64,000 nucleotides of DNA from an uncultured Oleiphilus sp. (GCA_913020045.1 CAJWBE010000018.1:1-64000), one strand, 5' to 3'. Positions 38,071-48,228 are shown, counted from the stretch's first letter. Program-made: numbers and translations. The notes: a model not told the origin generated them from the letters alone.

Positions 38071-38593
38071 GATGACCACTGTGTTCATCAGGCTCATGCG
38101 AATGAGTATGGGAATGGGAATGGGAATGATCATCAGCCTGTACATGAGAGTGGCCACCAGCGTAAGCACCCTGCTCTGGCTCAAACGGAGCACGACTCTC
38201 GCTAACCGCCATACCTAGCTGGGCTAGCATATCCTTAAGTATGTGATCCGCTTGTATCCAAAGTTCACACTCACCTATCTGAATAGGTACATGGCGATTG
38301 CCCAAGTGGTAACAACAGCGAGCGAAAAGATGCCAGTTATCGCTACTACCTTTCACAAGAGTTTCTGAACTGGCTTCGATTTGAATAATCTGGCCATCAA
38401 CCGCCTCAAGCAATTCTCCGTTCTTAAGTGTTTTCCCACGTTCTAGAAATAATCCCACGTCTTGCCCAGCCTTCGTGACTGCACGCAAGCGCCCCTTTGT
38501 TCTCTGTTCATAATTAAGCGACAAAACGTCACTTGGCGAGCCAACGCCAGAGCCGTGATGCATAACGCCGTGGTTTTTTTCTATTTTCAACAT
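38060..38593 (-). CDS. ureE: Urease accessory nickel metallochaperone
   Basis: Nickel-binding chaperone of 177 residues. The N-terminal peptide-binding domain (LSLNYEQRTKGRLRA, GLFLERGKTLKNGELL) and the middle metal domain (HLGNRHVPIQI) are typical. The C-terminal tail is strikingly His-rich, with alternating Ser-His and Asp/Glu (about residues 150-177, some eleven histidines), encoded by short ATGGGA-type hexamer repeats near 38108-38125. Such tails store several nickel ions. It ends 11 bp inside ureF. Confidence 0.95.
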   Translation of the reverse strand: MLKIEKNHGVMHHGSGVGSPSDVLSLNYEQRTKGRLRAVTKAGQDVGLFLERGKTLKNGELLEAVDGQIIQIEASSETLVKGSSDNWHLFARCCYHLGNRHVPIQIGECELWIQADHILKDMLAQLGMAVSESRAPFEPEQGAYAGGHSHVQADDHSHSHSHTHSHEPDEHSGHHEH

Positions 38594-38628
38594 CTGAGTA
38601 ATGAGTCTCTGGTTAACAGCAATGGGGT

Positions 38629-40335
38629 TCAGAACAAAAAGTATCGTTGGGACATTGGAAGCGACTCAGCCGGTTCGCAGTGCAGCAAAACTCCGTCAGC
38701 TCGCACTTCGTAGGTTTGCGCGTCGACCTCGACCTCCGGCATCAGATCGTTATGGATCATATTGCGCTTCGTTACGCTGCGTACGTTTTGACACGGTCTG
38801 ATATTCCGTTTGAGCCCTAAACTCTCCGGCACACCCTCTTCAATCGCAGCTTTACTGACGAACGTAGTAGACGTTGACGTTACCGCCGAACCCAATGCAC
38901 CAAACATCATTCTGTAGTGGACGGGCTGCGGGGTGGGTATCGACGCATTTGGGTCGCCCATCGGGGCCGCGGCAATAAAGCCCCCTTTGATAATGGTGGA
39001 AGGTTTCACGCCAAAAAACGCAGGCTTCCAAAGCACTAAATCTGCAATTTTTCCGACCTCGACAGAGCCAACATCGTCCGAAATTCCGTGTGTAATCGCC
39101 GGATTAATGGTGTATTTCGCGATATAGCGTTTTGCACGAAAATTATCGCAACCAAGCGATTTATCCTCGGGCAACAGGCCTCTTTGAACCTTCATTTTAT
39201 GAGCCGTTTGCCACGTACGGGACACCACTTCACCGACTCGCCCCATCGCCTGAGAGTCCGATGCAATCATCGAGAACGCGCCCATGTCATGAAGAATATC
39301 CTCAGCAGCAATCGTTTCTTTACGAATACGAGAGTCAGCAAACGCGACATCTTCAGGAATATTTGGATCGAGGTGGTGACAAACCATCAACATGTCTAGA
39401 TGCTCATCGACCGTATTCACCGTGTAAGGCCGCGTCGGGTTTGTTGATGACGGCAACACGTTCAATTGGCCGCATGCTTTGATAATGTCTGGCGCATGGC
39501 CGCCGCCTGCACCTTCGGTATGGTACGTGTGGATACCACGGCCTTTAAATGCAGCGAGAGTATCTTCAACAAAGCCAGACTCATTCAAAGTATCCGTATG
39601 GATCGCAACTTGTACATCGAACTTTTCTGCGACAGACAGGCAGTTATCAATCGATGCTGGCGTGGTACCCCAATCCTCGTGAAGCTTCAAACCGAACGCG
39701 CCTGCTCTAATCTGCTCTTCCAATGGCTCCGGTAGACTCGCGTTGCCTTTCCCAAGAAAGCCGAAGTTCATCGGCAAACTATCCGTCGCCTTTAGCATCA
39801 TGCCGATATGCCACGCACCAGGAGTACACGTCGTGGCATTCGTTCCGGTTGCCGGCCCGGTCCCGCCACCTAACATGGTGGTCGTGCCAGACATAAGTGC
39901 TTCTTCTACTTGTTGCGGGCAAATAAAGTGAATATGTGAGTCAACCGCCCCAGCCGTAACGATTTGGCCTTCGCCTGCAATCACCTCCGTACCGGGTCCG
40001 ACGACAATAGTGACGCCATCTTGAGTATCTGGGTTGCCTGCTTTACCGATCGCTGCAATTTTGCCTTCATTGATTCCAATATCTGCTTTAACGATTCCCC
40101 AATGGTCCAAAATTAACGCATTAGTGATAACGGTATCGACCACGTCTGCGTCTAAGGACTGGCTTTGCCCCATACCATCACGTATGACTTTGCCGCCGCC
40201 AAACTTTACCTCATCGCCATAGACCGTATGATCATGCTCTACCTCGATCCAAAGCTCAGTATCTGCCAACCTAACGCGATCGCCAGTGGTGGGGCCAAAC
40301 ATGTTGGCATACGCTTCACGACTTATTTTCGCCAT
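38629..40335 (-). CDS. ureC: Urease subunit alpha
   Basis: Catalytic subunit, 568 residues, hydrolysing urea to ammonia and carbamate at a dinickel site. The metal ligands His134 and His136 ([10 protein letters not shown]) and the carbamylated lysine Lys217 ([14 protein letters not shown]) are in place, as are the flap cysteine/histidine region ([22 protein letters not shown]) and the ASDSQAMGR metal aspartate loop. Length is the family norm. It follows ureB by 31 bp and precedes ureE by 35 bp. Confidence 0.98.
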   Translation of the reverse strand: MAKISREAYANMFGPTTGDRVRLADTELWIEVEHDHTVYGDEVKFGGGKVIRDGMGQSQSLDADVVDTVITNALILDHWGIVKADIGINEGKIAAIGKAGNPDTQDGVTIVVGPGTEVIAGEGQIVTAGAVDSHIHFICPQQVEEALMSGTTTMLGGGTGPATGTNATTCTPGAWHIGMMLKATDSLPMNFGFLGKGNASLPEPLEEQIRAGAFGLKLHEDWGTTPASIDNCLSVAEKFDVQVAIHTDTLNESGFVEDTLAAFKGRGIHTYHTEGAGGGHAPDIIKACGQLNVLPSSTNPTRPYTVNTVDEHLDMLMVCHHLDPNIPEDVAFADSRIRKETIAAEDILHDMGAFSMIASDSQAMGRVGEVVSRTWQTAHKMKVQRGLLPEDKSLGCDNFRAKRYIAKYTINPAITHGISDDVGSVEVGKIADLVLWKPAFFGVKPSTIIKGGFIAAAPMGDPNASIPTPQPVHYRMMFGALGSAVTSTSTTFVSKAAIEEGVPESLGLKRNIRPCQNVRSVTKRNMIHNDLMPEVEVDAQTYEVRADGVLLHCEPAESLPMSQRYFLF

Positions 40336-40366
40336 ATTATTCTCCGAATATCTTGTCTATTGCCGA

Positions 40367-40714
40367 TTAGCTGCGGTTGCTGGACGTAGCGCTATCTACA
40401 TCGGCGCCATCAAGTTTTCCCATGACATCGCCGCGAAAGCCGTAAATTTCTCGCTTACCTGCATAGGGAACCAACTCAATCGTTCGGGTTTGACCTGGCT
40501 CAAAACGCGTCGCAGTCCCTGCGGCGATATTCAAACGAAGTCCTCTTGTTGCCTCTCGATCGAATTCAAGCGCTAGGTTTGTTTCATAAAAATGATAATG
40601 GGAACCCACCTGTATCGGACGATCACCGCTGTTGGACACTTCAATGGATACGGTCGGGCGTCCAACATTCAGTTCAATTTCGCCGGCCTTTATTTGATAT
40701 TCACCTGGTTTCAT
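40367..40714 (-). CDS. ureB: Urease subunit beta
   Basis: Structural subunit of 115 residues. [42 protein letters not shown]-type sequence (key landmarks [17 protein letters not shown] and [14 protein letters not shown]) is diagnostic. Slightly longer than the usual ~105 because of a polar C-terminal tail. Gap to ureA is 22 bp. Confidence 0.97.
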   Translation of the reverse strand: MKPGEYQIKAGEIELNVGRPTVSIEVSNSGDRPIQVGSHYHFYETNLALEFDREATRGLRLNIAAGTATRFEPGQTRTIELVPYAGKREIYGFRGDVMGKLDGADVDSATSSNRS

Positions 40715-40736
40715 AGCAAACCTCTGTTCTCGGTTG

Positions 40737-41039
40737 TTATACGATAGGGTCGTGAACCGTCACGAGCTTTGTTCCATCGGGAAAGGTGGCTTCGACTTGG
40801 ACCTCATGAACCATCTCAGCAATGCCTTCCATTACGTCGTCTTTCGTCAAAATTGTCCGCCCTTCGCTCATCAGATCCGCGACGCTCTTGCCGTCACGAG
40901 CACCTTCCATAATAGCCGCCGAGATAAGTGCGATCGACTCTGGGTAATTGAGTTTTACGCCTCTAGCGAGCCGTCGTTCGGCGAGCAAGGCCGCAGTAAA
41001 AATTAGTAATTTGTCTTTTTCTCTGGGACTCAGTTCCAT
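40737..41039 (-). CDS. ureA: Urease subunit gamma
   Basis: Structural subunit of 100 residues with the family signatures [41 protein letters not shown] and [22 protein letters not shown]. The ATG at 41039 gives the exact family length; the frame is open 45 codons upstream into ureD but that part is not ureA. It lies 13 bp after ureD. Confidence 0.98.
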   Translation of the reverse strand: MELSPREKDKLLIFTAALLAERRLARGVKLNYPESIALISAAIMEGARDGKSVADLMSEGRTILTKDDVMEGIAEMVHEVQVEATFPDGTKLVTVHDPIV

Positions 41040-41052
41040 AGTAGGATCCTTA

Positions 41053-41940
41053 TTAGGTAGACCAGATTCTTGGAAAACTCGGCGATAGCGATAGCACAGG
41101 CTCTCGCATGGCGCCCCAAATATGATAAAAGGTATTTCGTAGCAGCTCAGCGCTATGACTAAACGCCCGAACAACTAAAACATTGGGTTTATGCGTGGCT
41201 GCGATAAATAGCGAATCACTAACTTCGGGTATAAGATCGCGAAGCGTATCTAGCTTTTTCTCCAGCCCTGCACCAACGAAATATAGATTGCCTACATTTG
41301 TGTAGCCGCTCAATCCAACCGGGCTCGATAGCAGCGCTAACTCAGGATCTAGCTTAAAGTTTTCGACCAGGCAGGGCCTGCCGTCAACGACAACGCTAAA
41401 TCTTTGACTGAGCGCCCCTTGCTTAAAAGGCAAATTGCCCGCCTGTCTGCCGAACGAAACCATATCCCAGCCAACAAATGAGCTATCCGCCGTCAGCGAA
41501 ATTGTCGTATTAAGTCGAGCGTTTGCACCATCAAACAAAATATTTTCTTGCGGCAACCATTCACAGGTTGCGCCCTCAGCAACATCGATAACAACCGACT
41601 GGCTTTGACTAACCTGAGAGCTATCCGCTCTGTAAACCTTTCCTGCGGACGGCGTCGTTAATAGCGCATGAGCGCCTTTTTCGACCTTGACGTCAATAGA
41701 GAGCTTGTCGCCACTTACCATTCCGCCTGGGGGGTGGAGCAAGTAGACATGACAGGGACCGCCCTCCGGATAGAAAGGCCGCTGCACTCTCATTGGGCCT
41801 TTGAAGCGCATTGATGACATGACGGTTTTATCCGGTCTGGCTGAAAAACCAAGCTCAATATTTGCTTCCCAGCGACGCGCAGGCCCATAGCCTTTATCAC
41901 ACGCGCTCGCCAACACCGTTTCAGGAGTATTCATATTCAT
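41053..41940 (-). CDS. ureD: Urease accessory protein UreD
   Basis: Scaffold of 295 residues that binds apo-urease and channels nickel from UreG. It has [29 protein letters not shown] and [15 protein letters not shown], all conserved in UreD. Two in-frame ATGs (41940 and 41934) are possible; no strong ribosome site favours one. It starts 115 bp after urtE, which joins the transport and enzyme parts of the operon. Confidence 0.95.
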   Translation of the reverse strand: MNMNTPETVLASACDKGYGPARRWEANIELGFSARPDKTVMSSMRFKGPMRVQRPFYPEGGPCHVYLLHPPGGMVSGDKLSIDVKVEKGAHALLTTPSAGKVYRADSSQVSQSQSVVIDVAEGATCEWLPQENILFDGANARLNTTISLTADSSFVGWDMVSFGRQAGNLPFKQGALSQRFSVVVDGRPCLVENFKLDPELALLSSPVGLSGYTNVGNLYFVGAGLEKKLDTLRDLIPEVSDSLFIAATHKPNVLVVRAFSHSAELLRNTFYHIWGAMREPVLSLSPSFPRIWST

Positions 41941-42055
41941 TAGATATCGAATTCAGCATAAATTAGTTTTTTGACTGCGACGCCACACACCGGAAAACGG
42001 TTTAGACGTCTACCTTCTAAGTAAGGGCGTCGCAATAAGGTTATCAAAATACTCG

Positions 42056-42751
42056 CTAAACCGTGAGGTATTCCTGAACCAATTCTTCACTTAATTCGCT
42101 TAAATCCCCCTTCGCGACCGCCTTACCTCTATCCATAATCACGAACTGGTCAGACGTACGACGCACAAATGGAAGCTTTTGCTCGACCAGCAAAACAGTG
42201 AGGCCAATTTCTTTATTGAGTTTGCGTATGATATCTCCGATCTCAGCAACAATATTCGGCTGAATCCCTTCTGTTGGCTCATCCAAAATTAGCAAATCCG
42301 GCTCGATCACCAGCGCTCGTCCGATCGCTAGTTGTTGTTGCTGTCCTCCTGACAAATCACCACCGCGTCGGTGTTTCATTTCTTTCAAGACAGGAAACAT
42401 TTCATAGACCATCTCAGGAATCTGTTTGCTTTTGTCTTTGCGGATCGGCAAACCGATCTGAAGGTTCTCTTCAACGGTTAGCATTGGAAATATCTGGCGC
42501 CCTTGGGGGACATACCCGACGCCAAGCGGCGCACGCTTTTCAGCGCTGACATCAAGAAGGTTCTGCCCCTTAAACATAATCGAACCCGATGCGGGCTTAA
42601 TTAAGCCCATCACGCATCCAAGTAGCGTAGTTTTACCAACACCGTTACGGCCCATTAAGCAGGTACATTTACCCTGCTCAATCTCGATATCTAGATCCCA
42701 AAGTGTATGACTCTCACCGTAGTATTGGTTTAGTGATTTGATGCTAAGCAT
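42056..42751 (-). CDS. urtE: Urea ABC transporter ATP-binding protein UrtE
   Basis: LivF-like ATPase of 231 residues. Walker A GRNGVGKTT (34-42), signature LSGGQQQQLAIGRAL, Walker B LLILDEPTEGIQPNIV and the His-less switch VLLVEQKL are present; the TEGIQPNIV wording is typical of UrtE among branched-chain type transporters. It is 86 bp after urtD. Confidence 0.95.
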   Translation of the reverse strand: MLSIKSLNQYYGESHTLWDLDIEIEQGKCTCLMGRNGVGKTTLLGCVMGLIKPASGSIMFKGQNLLDVSAEKRAPLGVGYVPQGRQIFPMLTVEENLQIGLPIRKDKSKQIPEMVYEMFPVLKEMKHRRGGDLSGGQQQQLAIGRALVIEPDLLILDEPTEGIQPNIVAEIGDIIRKLNKEIGLTVLLVEQKLPFVRRTSDQFVIMDRGKAVAKGDLSELSEELVQEYLTV

Positions 42752-42837
42752 GCGTGTTCTCCAGAAACATTATTTGGGCGTCGATAATCATCGACAGCGA
42801 GTTAGTGCCGTATACAGTCGTTTTAGATTTCTGCACT

Positions 42838-43674
42838 TTACTCTCCCAAGTAGACTTCTTTAACGCGCGCATTATTTTGCACTTCATCCATCGTTCCCTC
42901 GGCCAACACACTACCCTGATGCAGTACCGTCACCGTTCGTGCTATAGAGCGAACGAAATCCATATCGTGTTCAACAACAACGACAGAGTGCCGGCCTTCA
43001 AGCGATATCAGCAGCTCTGCGGTTCTGTCCATTTCTTGATGTGTCATTCCCGCCACTGGTTCATCAACGAGCAAGAGCTTTGGACGTTGCATAATCAACA
43101 TGCCAATCTCCAACCATTGCTTCTGGCCATGAGATAACGCGCCCGCGTTCAACATCCTCTGATCTTTAAGGCCGATAAGCTCAAGCGTTTCTTCAATATG
43201 GCTCAACTCTTCACCGCTGAGCTTTGCAAATAGCGTTGGCATAACATTCTTGTTGCATGCCATTGCTAACTCCAGATTGGAAAAGACGCTTTGCTCTTCA
43301 AAAACAGTTGGTTTTTGAAACTTTCTACCGATGCCCGCTCGGGCTATTTCAGGCTCGTCCATGTCAAGTAGATTGATCGTTTGGCCGAAATACACACTGC
43401 CTTTATCTGGCACGGTCTTGCCAGTAATAATGTCCATCATGGTCGTTTTGCCGGCACCATTCGGACCAATAATGCAGCGTAACTCTCCTTCGTTAACGTA
43501 CAAATTAAGGTCATTAATTGCTTTGAAGCCATCGAAACTAACGCTGACATCTTCCATGTAAAGAATACAGCCTTTACGTACATCCAACTTTGGACTCACC
43601 GCAGGCGCAACCAAATCAAATACACGATCTTTGTCTCTAATCGCCTCAATATAATTACTAACGATATTACTCAT
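42838..43674 (-). CDS. urtD: Urea ABC transporter ATP-binding protein UrtD
   Basis: LivG-like ATPase of 278 residues with Walker A GPNGAGKTT (70-78), the UrtD-typical IGRKFQKPTVFEEQSVFSNL, signature LSHGQKQWLEIGMLI, and Walker B LLLVDEPVAGMT. An N-terminal extension of about 35 residues precedes the ATPase core. Its ATG overlaps the urtC stop by 4 bp (ATGA). Confidence 0.95.
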   Translation of the reverse strand: MSNIVSNYIEAIRDKDRVFDLVAPAVSPKLDVRKGCILYMEDVSVSFDGFKAINDLNLYVNEGELRCIIGPNGAGKTTMMDIITGKTVPDKGSVYFGQTINLLDMDEPEIARAGIGRKFQKPTVFEEQSVFSNLELAMACNKNVMPTLFAKLSGEELSHIEETLELIGLKDQRMLNAGALSHGQKQWLEIGMLIMQRPKLLLVDEPVAGMTHQEMDRTAELLISLEGRHSVVVVEHDMDFVRSIARTVTVLHQGSVLAEGTMDEVQNNARVKEVYLGE

Positions 43675-44762
43675 GATTTAGCCTCCTTCTTTTTCAGAAG
43701 ACCCACAACACCCTTTGGCAAGAATATTGTCGTGACGATAAACAAGCCGCCTAGCGCAAATAACCAAACTTCCGGCAACGCTCCGGTGAAGTAGGTTTTC
43801 GCATAGTTAACAATAATCGCCCCCACCACGGCACCATAAAGTGTTGCGCGGCCGCCTAATGCTACCCATACAACCATCTCAATAGAGTTCAATGGCGAGA
43901 ATTCATTTGGGTTGATGATACCAACCTGCGGCACATAGAGCGCACCGGCGATACCCGCCAATGCGGCCGAAAACGTAAACACCCAAAGTTTGACGTTCTC
44001 GACCTTATAGCCGATAAAGCGTGTTCGCGACTCGGCATCTCGCACCGCCATCGCTACGCGCCCCAGTTTAGAGGCCACGATAAATCGACAGGCTATGTAG
44101 CCAAGTCCCAGCGCAATCGCAGACGCAGCAAACAATCCAATACGAGTACTGTTTGCTTGTAAGTCAAAGCCTAACAGCTCTTTGAAGTCGGTTAGGCCGT
44201 TGTTGCCCCCGAAGCCCATTTCGTTACGGTAAAACGCTAACATCAAGGCATACGTCAGTGCCTGAGTGATAATCGAAAGGTAAACACCCGTTACACGTGA
44301 GCGAAACGTTAGCCAACCGAACACGTAAGCCAAAACCCCTGGCACCAACACCACCATCACAGCAGCGAACCAAAACATATCAAAGCCCTGCCAAAACCAA
44401 GGCAGCTCTGACCAGTTGAGAAATACCATAAAGTCCGGAAGAAGAGGATCTCCATAGACTCCGCGGTCACCAATCTGGCGCATCAAGTACATGCCCATTG
44501 CATATCCGCCCAAGGCAAAAAACGCCCCATGACCAAGACTCAAAATTCCCATATAGCCCCAGATCAAATCAATTGCGACGGCAAGCAAGGCGTAACATAA
44601 ATACTTACCTAGCAGCGTCACGGTATAGGTTGGGATATGGAACGCACTATCTGGTGAGATCAATAGATTACTGGCAATAACCAGCACCGCGATGCTTGCG
44701 AGCACAGATAGAAAGATTTTTGTTTGCTTATCAAGTACTTTATTCATTGAGGTTGTCGTCAT
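43671..44762 (-). CDS. urtC: Urea ABC transporter permease UrtC
   Basis: LivM-like permease of 363 residues with about ten hydrophobic helices. Landmarks are DLIWGYMGILSLGHGAFFALGGYAMGMYLM, VTGVYLSIITQALTYALMLAF and NEMGFGGNNGLTDFK, typical of UrtC (each only partly quoted by position: about residues 64-95, 153-175, 176-190). It begins 2 bp after urtB and overlaps urtD. Confidence 0.94.
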   Translation of the reverse strand: MTTTSMNKVLDKQTKIFLSVLASIAVLVIASNLLISPDSAFHIPTYTVTLLGKYLCYALLAVAIDLIWGYMGILSLGHGAFFALGGYAMGMYLMRQIGDRGVYGDPLLPDFMVFLNWSELPWFWQGFDMFWFAAVMVVLVPGVLAYVFGWLTFRSRVTGVYLSIITQALTYALMLAFYRNEMGFGGNNGLTDFKELLGFDLQANSTRIGLFAASAIALGLGYIACRFIVASKLGRVAMAVRDAESRTRFIGYKVENVKLWVFTFSAALAGIAGALYVPQVGIINPNEFSPLNSIEMVVWVALGGRATLYGAVVGAIIVNYAKTYFTGALPEVWLFALGGLFIVTTIFLPKGVVGLLKKKEAKS

Positions 44763-44764
44763 GA

Positions 44765-46381
44765 TTAATCCTCCGCCGCCCGACCTTTTTGCGGAAACAG
44801 CCCGCGAGGTTTCTTTTGTATAAACAGGATGATAAAGATGAGAACGATGATCTTCGCGAGTACCGCGCCTGACATCGGCTCAAGCATCTTATTAGCGACA
44901 CCCAAGGACATACCAGCAACCAATGTGCCCCACAAGTTTCCGACTCCACCGAAAACGACCACCATAAACGAGTCAATAATGTATGACTGCCCCAGATTTG
45001 GCCCGACGTTCGTTAGCTGACTGAGCGCAACGCCTGCGACACCAGCAACGCCCGAACCTAAGCCAAAGGTCAGCGCATCAACCCACTCAGACTTAACACC
45101 CATCGCACGCGCCATATTACGATTCTGCGAGACGGCTCGTACTTGCAAACCAAGCACTGTTTTGCGTAGCACGAAAAACAACAACGCGAATACAGCGAGA
45201 CAGAAAAAGATGATGTATAAGCGGTTATAGGTGATGGCAAAGATCGGGTTGATCTCCAAAGCACCACTCATCCACTCAGGCGTTTCCACACTTCGGTTCA
45301 ATGGTGAGAAAATAGATCGAACCAACTGCTGTAATACTAAACTCACACCGAAGGTGGCGAGTAGCGTTTCAAGCGGACGACCTTTAAGGAATTGAATAAT
45401 GCCGCGCTCAATCGCAATGCCCACGAGACCCGAAACCAAAAATGCAGCTGGTACTGAAACAATTAAGGACATCCCTATTGAATTTGGCATCAACAATTGA
45501 ATGACATAGGTGGTATAGGCGCCAATCATAATTAGCTCGCCGTGAGCCATATTAATACACCCCATCACCCCAAAGGTGATGGCTAGCCCTATTGCTGCAA
45601 GCACCAAAACGGACCCTAGACTAAGCCCAAAAAACAATTTTTCTAGAAACCCATAGAACTCTACTTTGTCCTCAATCTTCGCAAGCGCTTTCTTCGCCGC
45701 CGGTTTTAGCTCATCGCTACCGCTTTCTATAATAGTGGTGAGTGCATTTCTCACTGCCGGCTGAAGGCTGTCACTTAAAAACTTAATCGCTTGGTCTTTT
45801 TCATAGGCTTCACCATTAGCCAGTTTATCCAGCGCAATTCCCGACTCAAGGATATAGATAACGTCAGGATTCGTTTCAAGATTTAAACGCGTTTTGAATA
45901 ATGCGAGTTCGTCATCACCAAGATCTTCTAGCAGTTTTTGTGCAGCAGCTTTACGGACATCGCCTGACTCACTATTAAGCGACTTACCCGCTAGATAGAC
46001 TTTAATTTTGCCTCGTAGCGTATTGTTTAAAGGGATACGCTTAACTTTGCGTTTTGACAGAGTCTCTTGATTTGACGAGTCGTTAAGGTCTGCAATAGTG
46101 AATTTGCTACCGTCTTTACCGAGCAGCATCACTAGGCGGTTCTGCTTTTTATGCCGATATAGTTTGCTTTCGAGCATTGCGTTTAACAAATATTCCGCTT
46201 CTGGATGGCCAGAACGAATTAGCAGGTCAACACCTAGTGCTACCTGCTTTAATTTTGAAGAGTTGATTTGTTCCAAACCAGACGAATAATCGTCGGCGGA
46301 ATTTGCCCAGGCAGCCTGCGTAAATAACTGAGAAAACAGCAGGCAAGCAAAGAGCATGACTTTACTTAGGTAATGAGTCAT
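44765..46381 (-). CDS. urtB: Urea ABC transporter permease UrtB
   Basis: LivH-like permease of 538 residues. Unlike LivH it has a signal peptide (about residues 1-26) and a periplasmic-looking helical domain of some 220 residues, in which QKLLEDLGDDELALFKTRL and NALTTIIESGSDELKPAAKKA suggest HEAT-like repeats; this extension is usual in proteobacterial UrtB. The membrane part starts near residue 250 (FFGLSLGSVLVLAAIGLAIT) with NMAHGELIMIGAYTTY and ATFGVSLVLQQLVR. It lies 133 bp after urtA, from which it is separated by a strong hairpin. Confidence 0.94.
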   Translation of the reverse strand: MTHYLSKVMLFACLLFSQLFTQAAWANSADDYSSGLEQINSSKLKQVALGVDLLIRSGHPEAEYLLNAMLESKLYRHKKQNRLVMLLGKDGSKFTIADLNDSSNQETLSKRKVKRIPLNNTLRGKIKVYLAGKSLNSESGDVRKAAAQKLLEDLGDDELALFKTRLNLETNPDVIYILESGIALDKLANGEAYEKDQAIKFLSDSLQPAVRNALTTIIESGSDELKPAAKKALAKIEDKVEFYGFLEKLFFGLSLGSVLVLAAIGLAITFGVMGCINMAHGELIMIGAYTTYVIQLLMPNSIGMSLIVSVPAAFLVSGLVGIAIERGIIQFLKGRPLETLLATFGVSLVLQQLVRSIFSPLNRSVETPEWMSGALEINPIFAITYNRLYIIFFCLAVFALLFFVLRKTVLGLQVRAVSQNRNMARAMGVKSEWVDALTFGLGSGVAGVAGVALSQLTNVGPNLGQSYIIDSFMVVVFGGVGNLWGTLVAGMSLGVANKMLEPMSGAVLAKIIVLIFIILFIQKKPRGLFPQKGRAAED

Positions 46382-46460
46382 TGAATTAGTATTCCCAAAA
46401 AAATGTCGCGTCAGAGAGTTGGTAAGATTTTTTTATAGATTATTTTTATTGGTACTCGTT

Positions 46461-46493
46461 AATTCCGCCGAGCTTTTGGCTCTCGGCGGAATT
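46461..46493 (-). terminator. Intercistronic hairpin between urtA and urtB
   Basis: Perfect 12-bp stem AATTCCGCCGAG / CTCGGCGGAATT with a 9-base loop, in the 133-bp gap after urtA. No T-tract follows on the minus strand. As in other binding-protein operons, it probably protects the urtA mRNA 3' end or attenuates read-through, giving more binding protein than permease. Confidence 0.65.
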
Positions 46494-46514
46494 CTTTACT
46501 TGCTTATGTAGGTC

Positions 46515-47807
46515 TTACTCGTAGTTTTGACCAGAACATTTGCCAGTCTTAACGTTGTAGTTACCACACGATAAAGGCGCTCTCCAATCAGAGATAACGT
46601 CTTTTGAACCAGGAAGGAAGTCTGACCAAGCATCACCAGGAACTAGGCCAGCCGTTTGAGAAACAATTTCAAACTGTCCATCGTCTTGAATCTCGCCAAT
46701 CAGGACCGGTTTAGTAATGTGATGGTTAGGCATCATTGTAGACAAGCCGCCAGTTAAGTTTGGTACCGCAACACCGATCAATGCTTCCTGAACCGCTGTT
46801 GGGTCTGTAGTACCCGCTGCTTCCACTGCTTTAATCCACATGTTAAAGCCAATATAAGTCGCTTCCATTGGGTCGTTCGTTACACGGTCTTCATCTTTAA
46901 TAAAGGCCTGCCATGCTTCGATAAACTCATCGTTAGCTTCGTCTTCAACACTCATGAAGTAGTTCCAAGCGGCCAAGTGACCAACCAATGGACCTGTATC
47001 CAAACCTGCTAGCTCTTCTTCACCAACAGAGAACGCAACAACCGGAATGTTCTCAGCAGAAATACCTTGGTTTCCTAACTCTTTGTAGAAAGGAACGTTG
47101 GCATCACCATTAATGGTCGAAACAACCGCTGTTTTCTTACCAGCTGAACCGAACTTTTTAATATCTGACACAATACTCTGCCAGTCAGAATGACCGAATG
47201 GCGTGTAGTTGATCATGATATCTTCTTTGGCAACGCCTTTAGCAATCAAATAGGCTTCCAAAATTTTGTTGGTAGTTCGTGGGTAAACGTAGTCTGTTCC
47301 CGCTAGAACCCAACGTTTTGCACCGATTTCGTCCATCAAGTAGTCAACCGCTGGAATCGCTTGCGTATTGGGCGCTGCGCCGGTGTAAAAAACGTTTTTC
47401 GACGACTCTTCGCCTTCGTATTGGACAGGGTAGAAAAGAAGGCTATTTAGCTCTTCAAACACAGGTAATACAGACTTACGCGAAACCGACGTCCAACAAC
47501 CAAATACAGAAGATACTTTTTCTTTTTCAATTAACTCACGTGCTTTCTCAGCGAAAAGTGGCCAATTTGATGCAGGGTCGACAACCACTGCCTCAAGCTG
47601 CTTACCCAGTAATCCACCTTTTTTGTTCTGCTCGTCAATTAACATGAGCATGGTGTCTTTCAACGTTGTCTCAGAAATTGCCATGGTGCCCGATAGTGAA
47701 TGCAACACGCCAACTTTAATCGTATCTGCTGCCATTGACATTGATGCGCCAACCGACAACAAACTTGCTGCAGCGATACCTGCAAACTTAGTTTTAAACT
47801 TATTCAT
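46515..47807 (-). CDS. urtA: Urea ABC transporter substrate-binding protein
   Basis: Periplasmic urea receptor of 430 residues. A signal peptide (KFKTKFAGIAAAS... ending SMA-AD, cleavage after about residue 27) precedes DTIKVGVLHSLSGTMAISET, the opening typical of UrtA/FmdD proteins. Others are FGCWTSVSRKSVLPVFEE, LLFYPVQYEGEESS and GDANVPFYKEL. GGGGAAG precedes the ATG. It is the first gene of the urt-ure operon and lies 65 nt or so downstream of a predicted sigma-54 start site. Confidence 0.96.
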   Translation of the reverse strand: MNKFKTKFAGIAAASLLSVGASMSMAADTIKVGVLHSLSGTMAISETTLKDTMLMLIDEQNKKGGLLGKQLEAVVVDPASNWPLFAEKARELIEKEKVSSVFGCWTSVSRKSVLPVFEELNSLLFYPVQYEGEESSKNVFYTGAAPNTQAIPAVDYLMDEIGAKRWVLAGTDYVYPRTTNKILEAYLIAKGVAKEDIMINYTPFGHSDWQSIVSDIKKFGSAGKKTAVVSTINGDANVPFYKELGNQGISAENIPVVAFSVGEEELAGLDTGPLVGHLAAWNYFMSVEDEANDEFIEAWQAFIKDEDRVTNDPMEATYIGFNMWIKAVEAAGTTDPTAVQEALIGVAVPNLTGGLSTMMPNHHITKPVLIGEIQDDGQFEIVSQTAGLVPGDAWSDFLPGSKDVISDWRAPLSCGNYNVKTGKCSGQNYE

Positions 47808-47882
47808 ATTTTTCTTCCCCTGTAAGAATAATCACTAATGAGACCTCCACTGGTGTGGTCTGGAAATCGTCAGTAAGGGAAT

Positions 47883-47898
47883 AGCAAAACCAAGGCCA
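47883..47898 (-). promoter_or_regulatory. Sigma-54 (-24/-12) promoter of the urt-ure operon
   Basis: On the minus strand the sequence is TGGCCTTGGTTTTGCT, fitting TGGC-N3-N4-TTGCW with GG and GC exactly ten bases apart as sigma-54 requires. The predicted start is near 47873, giving a leader of about 65 nt before the urtA ATG at 47807. Confidence 0.75.
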
Positions 47899-47984
47899 GT
47901 TTTATTTATCATTTAATTACAGTGACTTACGCATAAAATGTGATATTTATTTGCAATAGCGCTCTTTTTTAGCGCACCTTTGCG

Positions 47985-48001
47985 TGCATTCACATGGTGC
48001 G
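47985..48001. promoter_or_regulatory. NtrC-type enhancer site
   Basis: TGCATTCACATGGTGCG agrees with the NtrC dyad TGCAC-N7-GTGCA at 13 of 17 positions against a standard site. It lies about 112-128 bp upstream of the predicted sigma-54 start, a usual enhancer distance. Extra half-sites GCGCACC (47972-47978) and TGCACC (48015-48020) flank it. Confidence 0.6.
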
Positions 48002-48160
48002 CGCCCCATTTAGATGCACCGGTACAAAGAGAAGCCACACTGGATCTTTAAATACTCCATCAAATCCAATGAAAACGACGACGCATGGAAAATATTGAGG
48101 CATTGCTCATTATTAGTATGAATACTCTAGAATCTAGTTTTATGATGGACACATCGAAAA

Positions 48161-48190
48161 CGAGATACAAAACAGCTATCTCGGTTTTTT
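48161..48190. terminator. Hairpin with T-tracts on both sides
   Basis: Stem CGAGATA / TATCTCG with a 9-base loop, then GTTTTTT on the plus strand and TTTT on the minus strand. It may end the msrA transcript (minus) and any plus-strand transcript. Confidence 0.6.
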
Positions 48191-48228
48191 CAGGTTTTTA
48201 TCGCTAGCGTATAGCTAGAGTGGACTTT

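Noticed and set aside
37392-38193. UreF with an extra 41-residue N-terminus rich in Ile-Pro
   Set aside because: That stretch is the antiphase reading of the ureE His-repeat; family alignment and coupling favour ATG 38070.
38462-40576. Several plus-strand frames of 60-116 codons across the urease genes
   Set aside because: All are shadows of ureC, ureB and ureE on the opposite strand.
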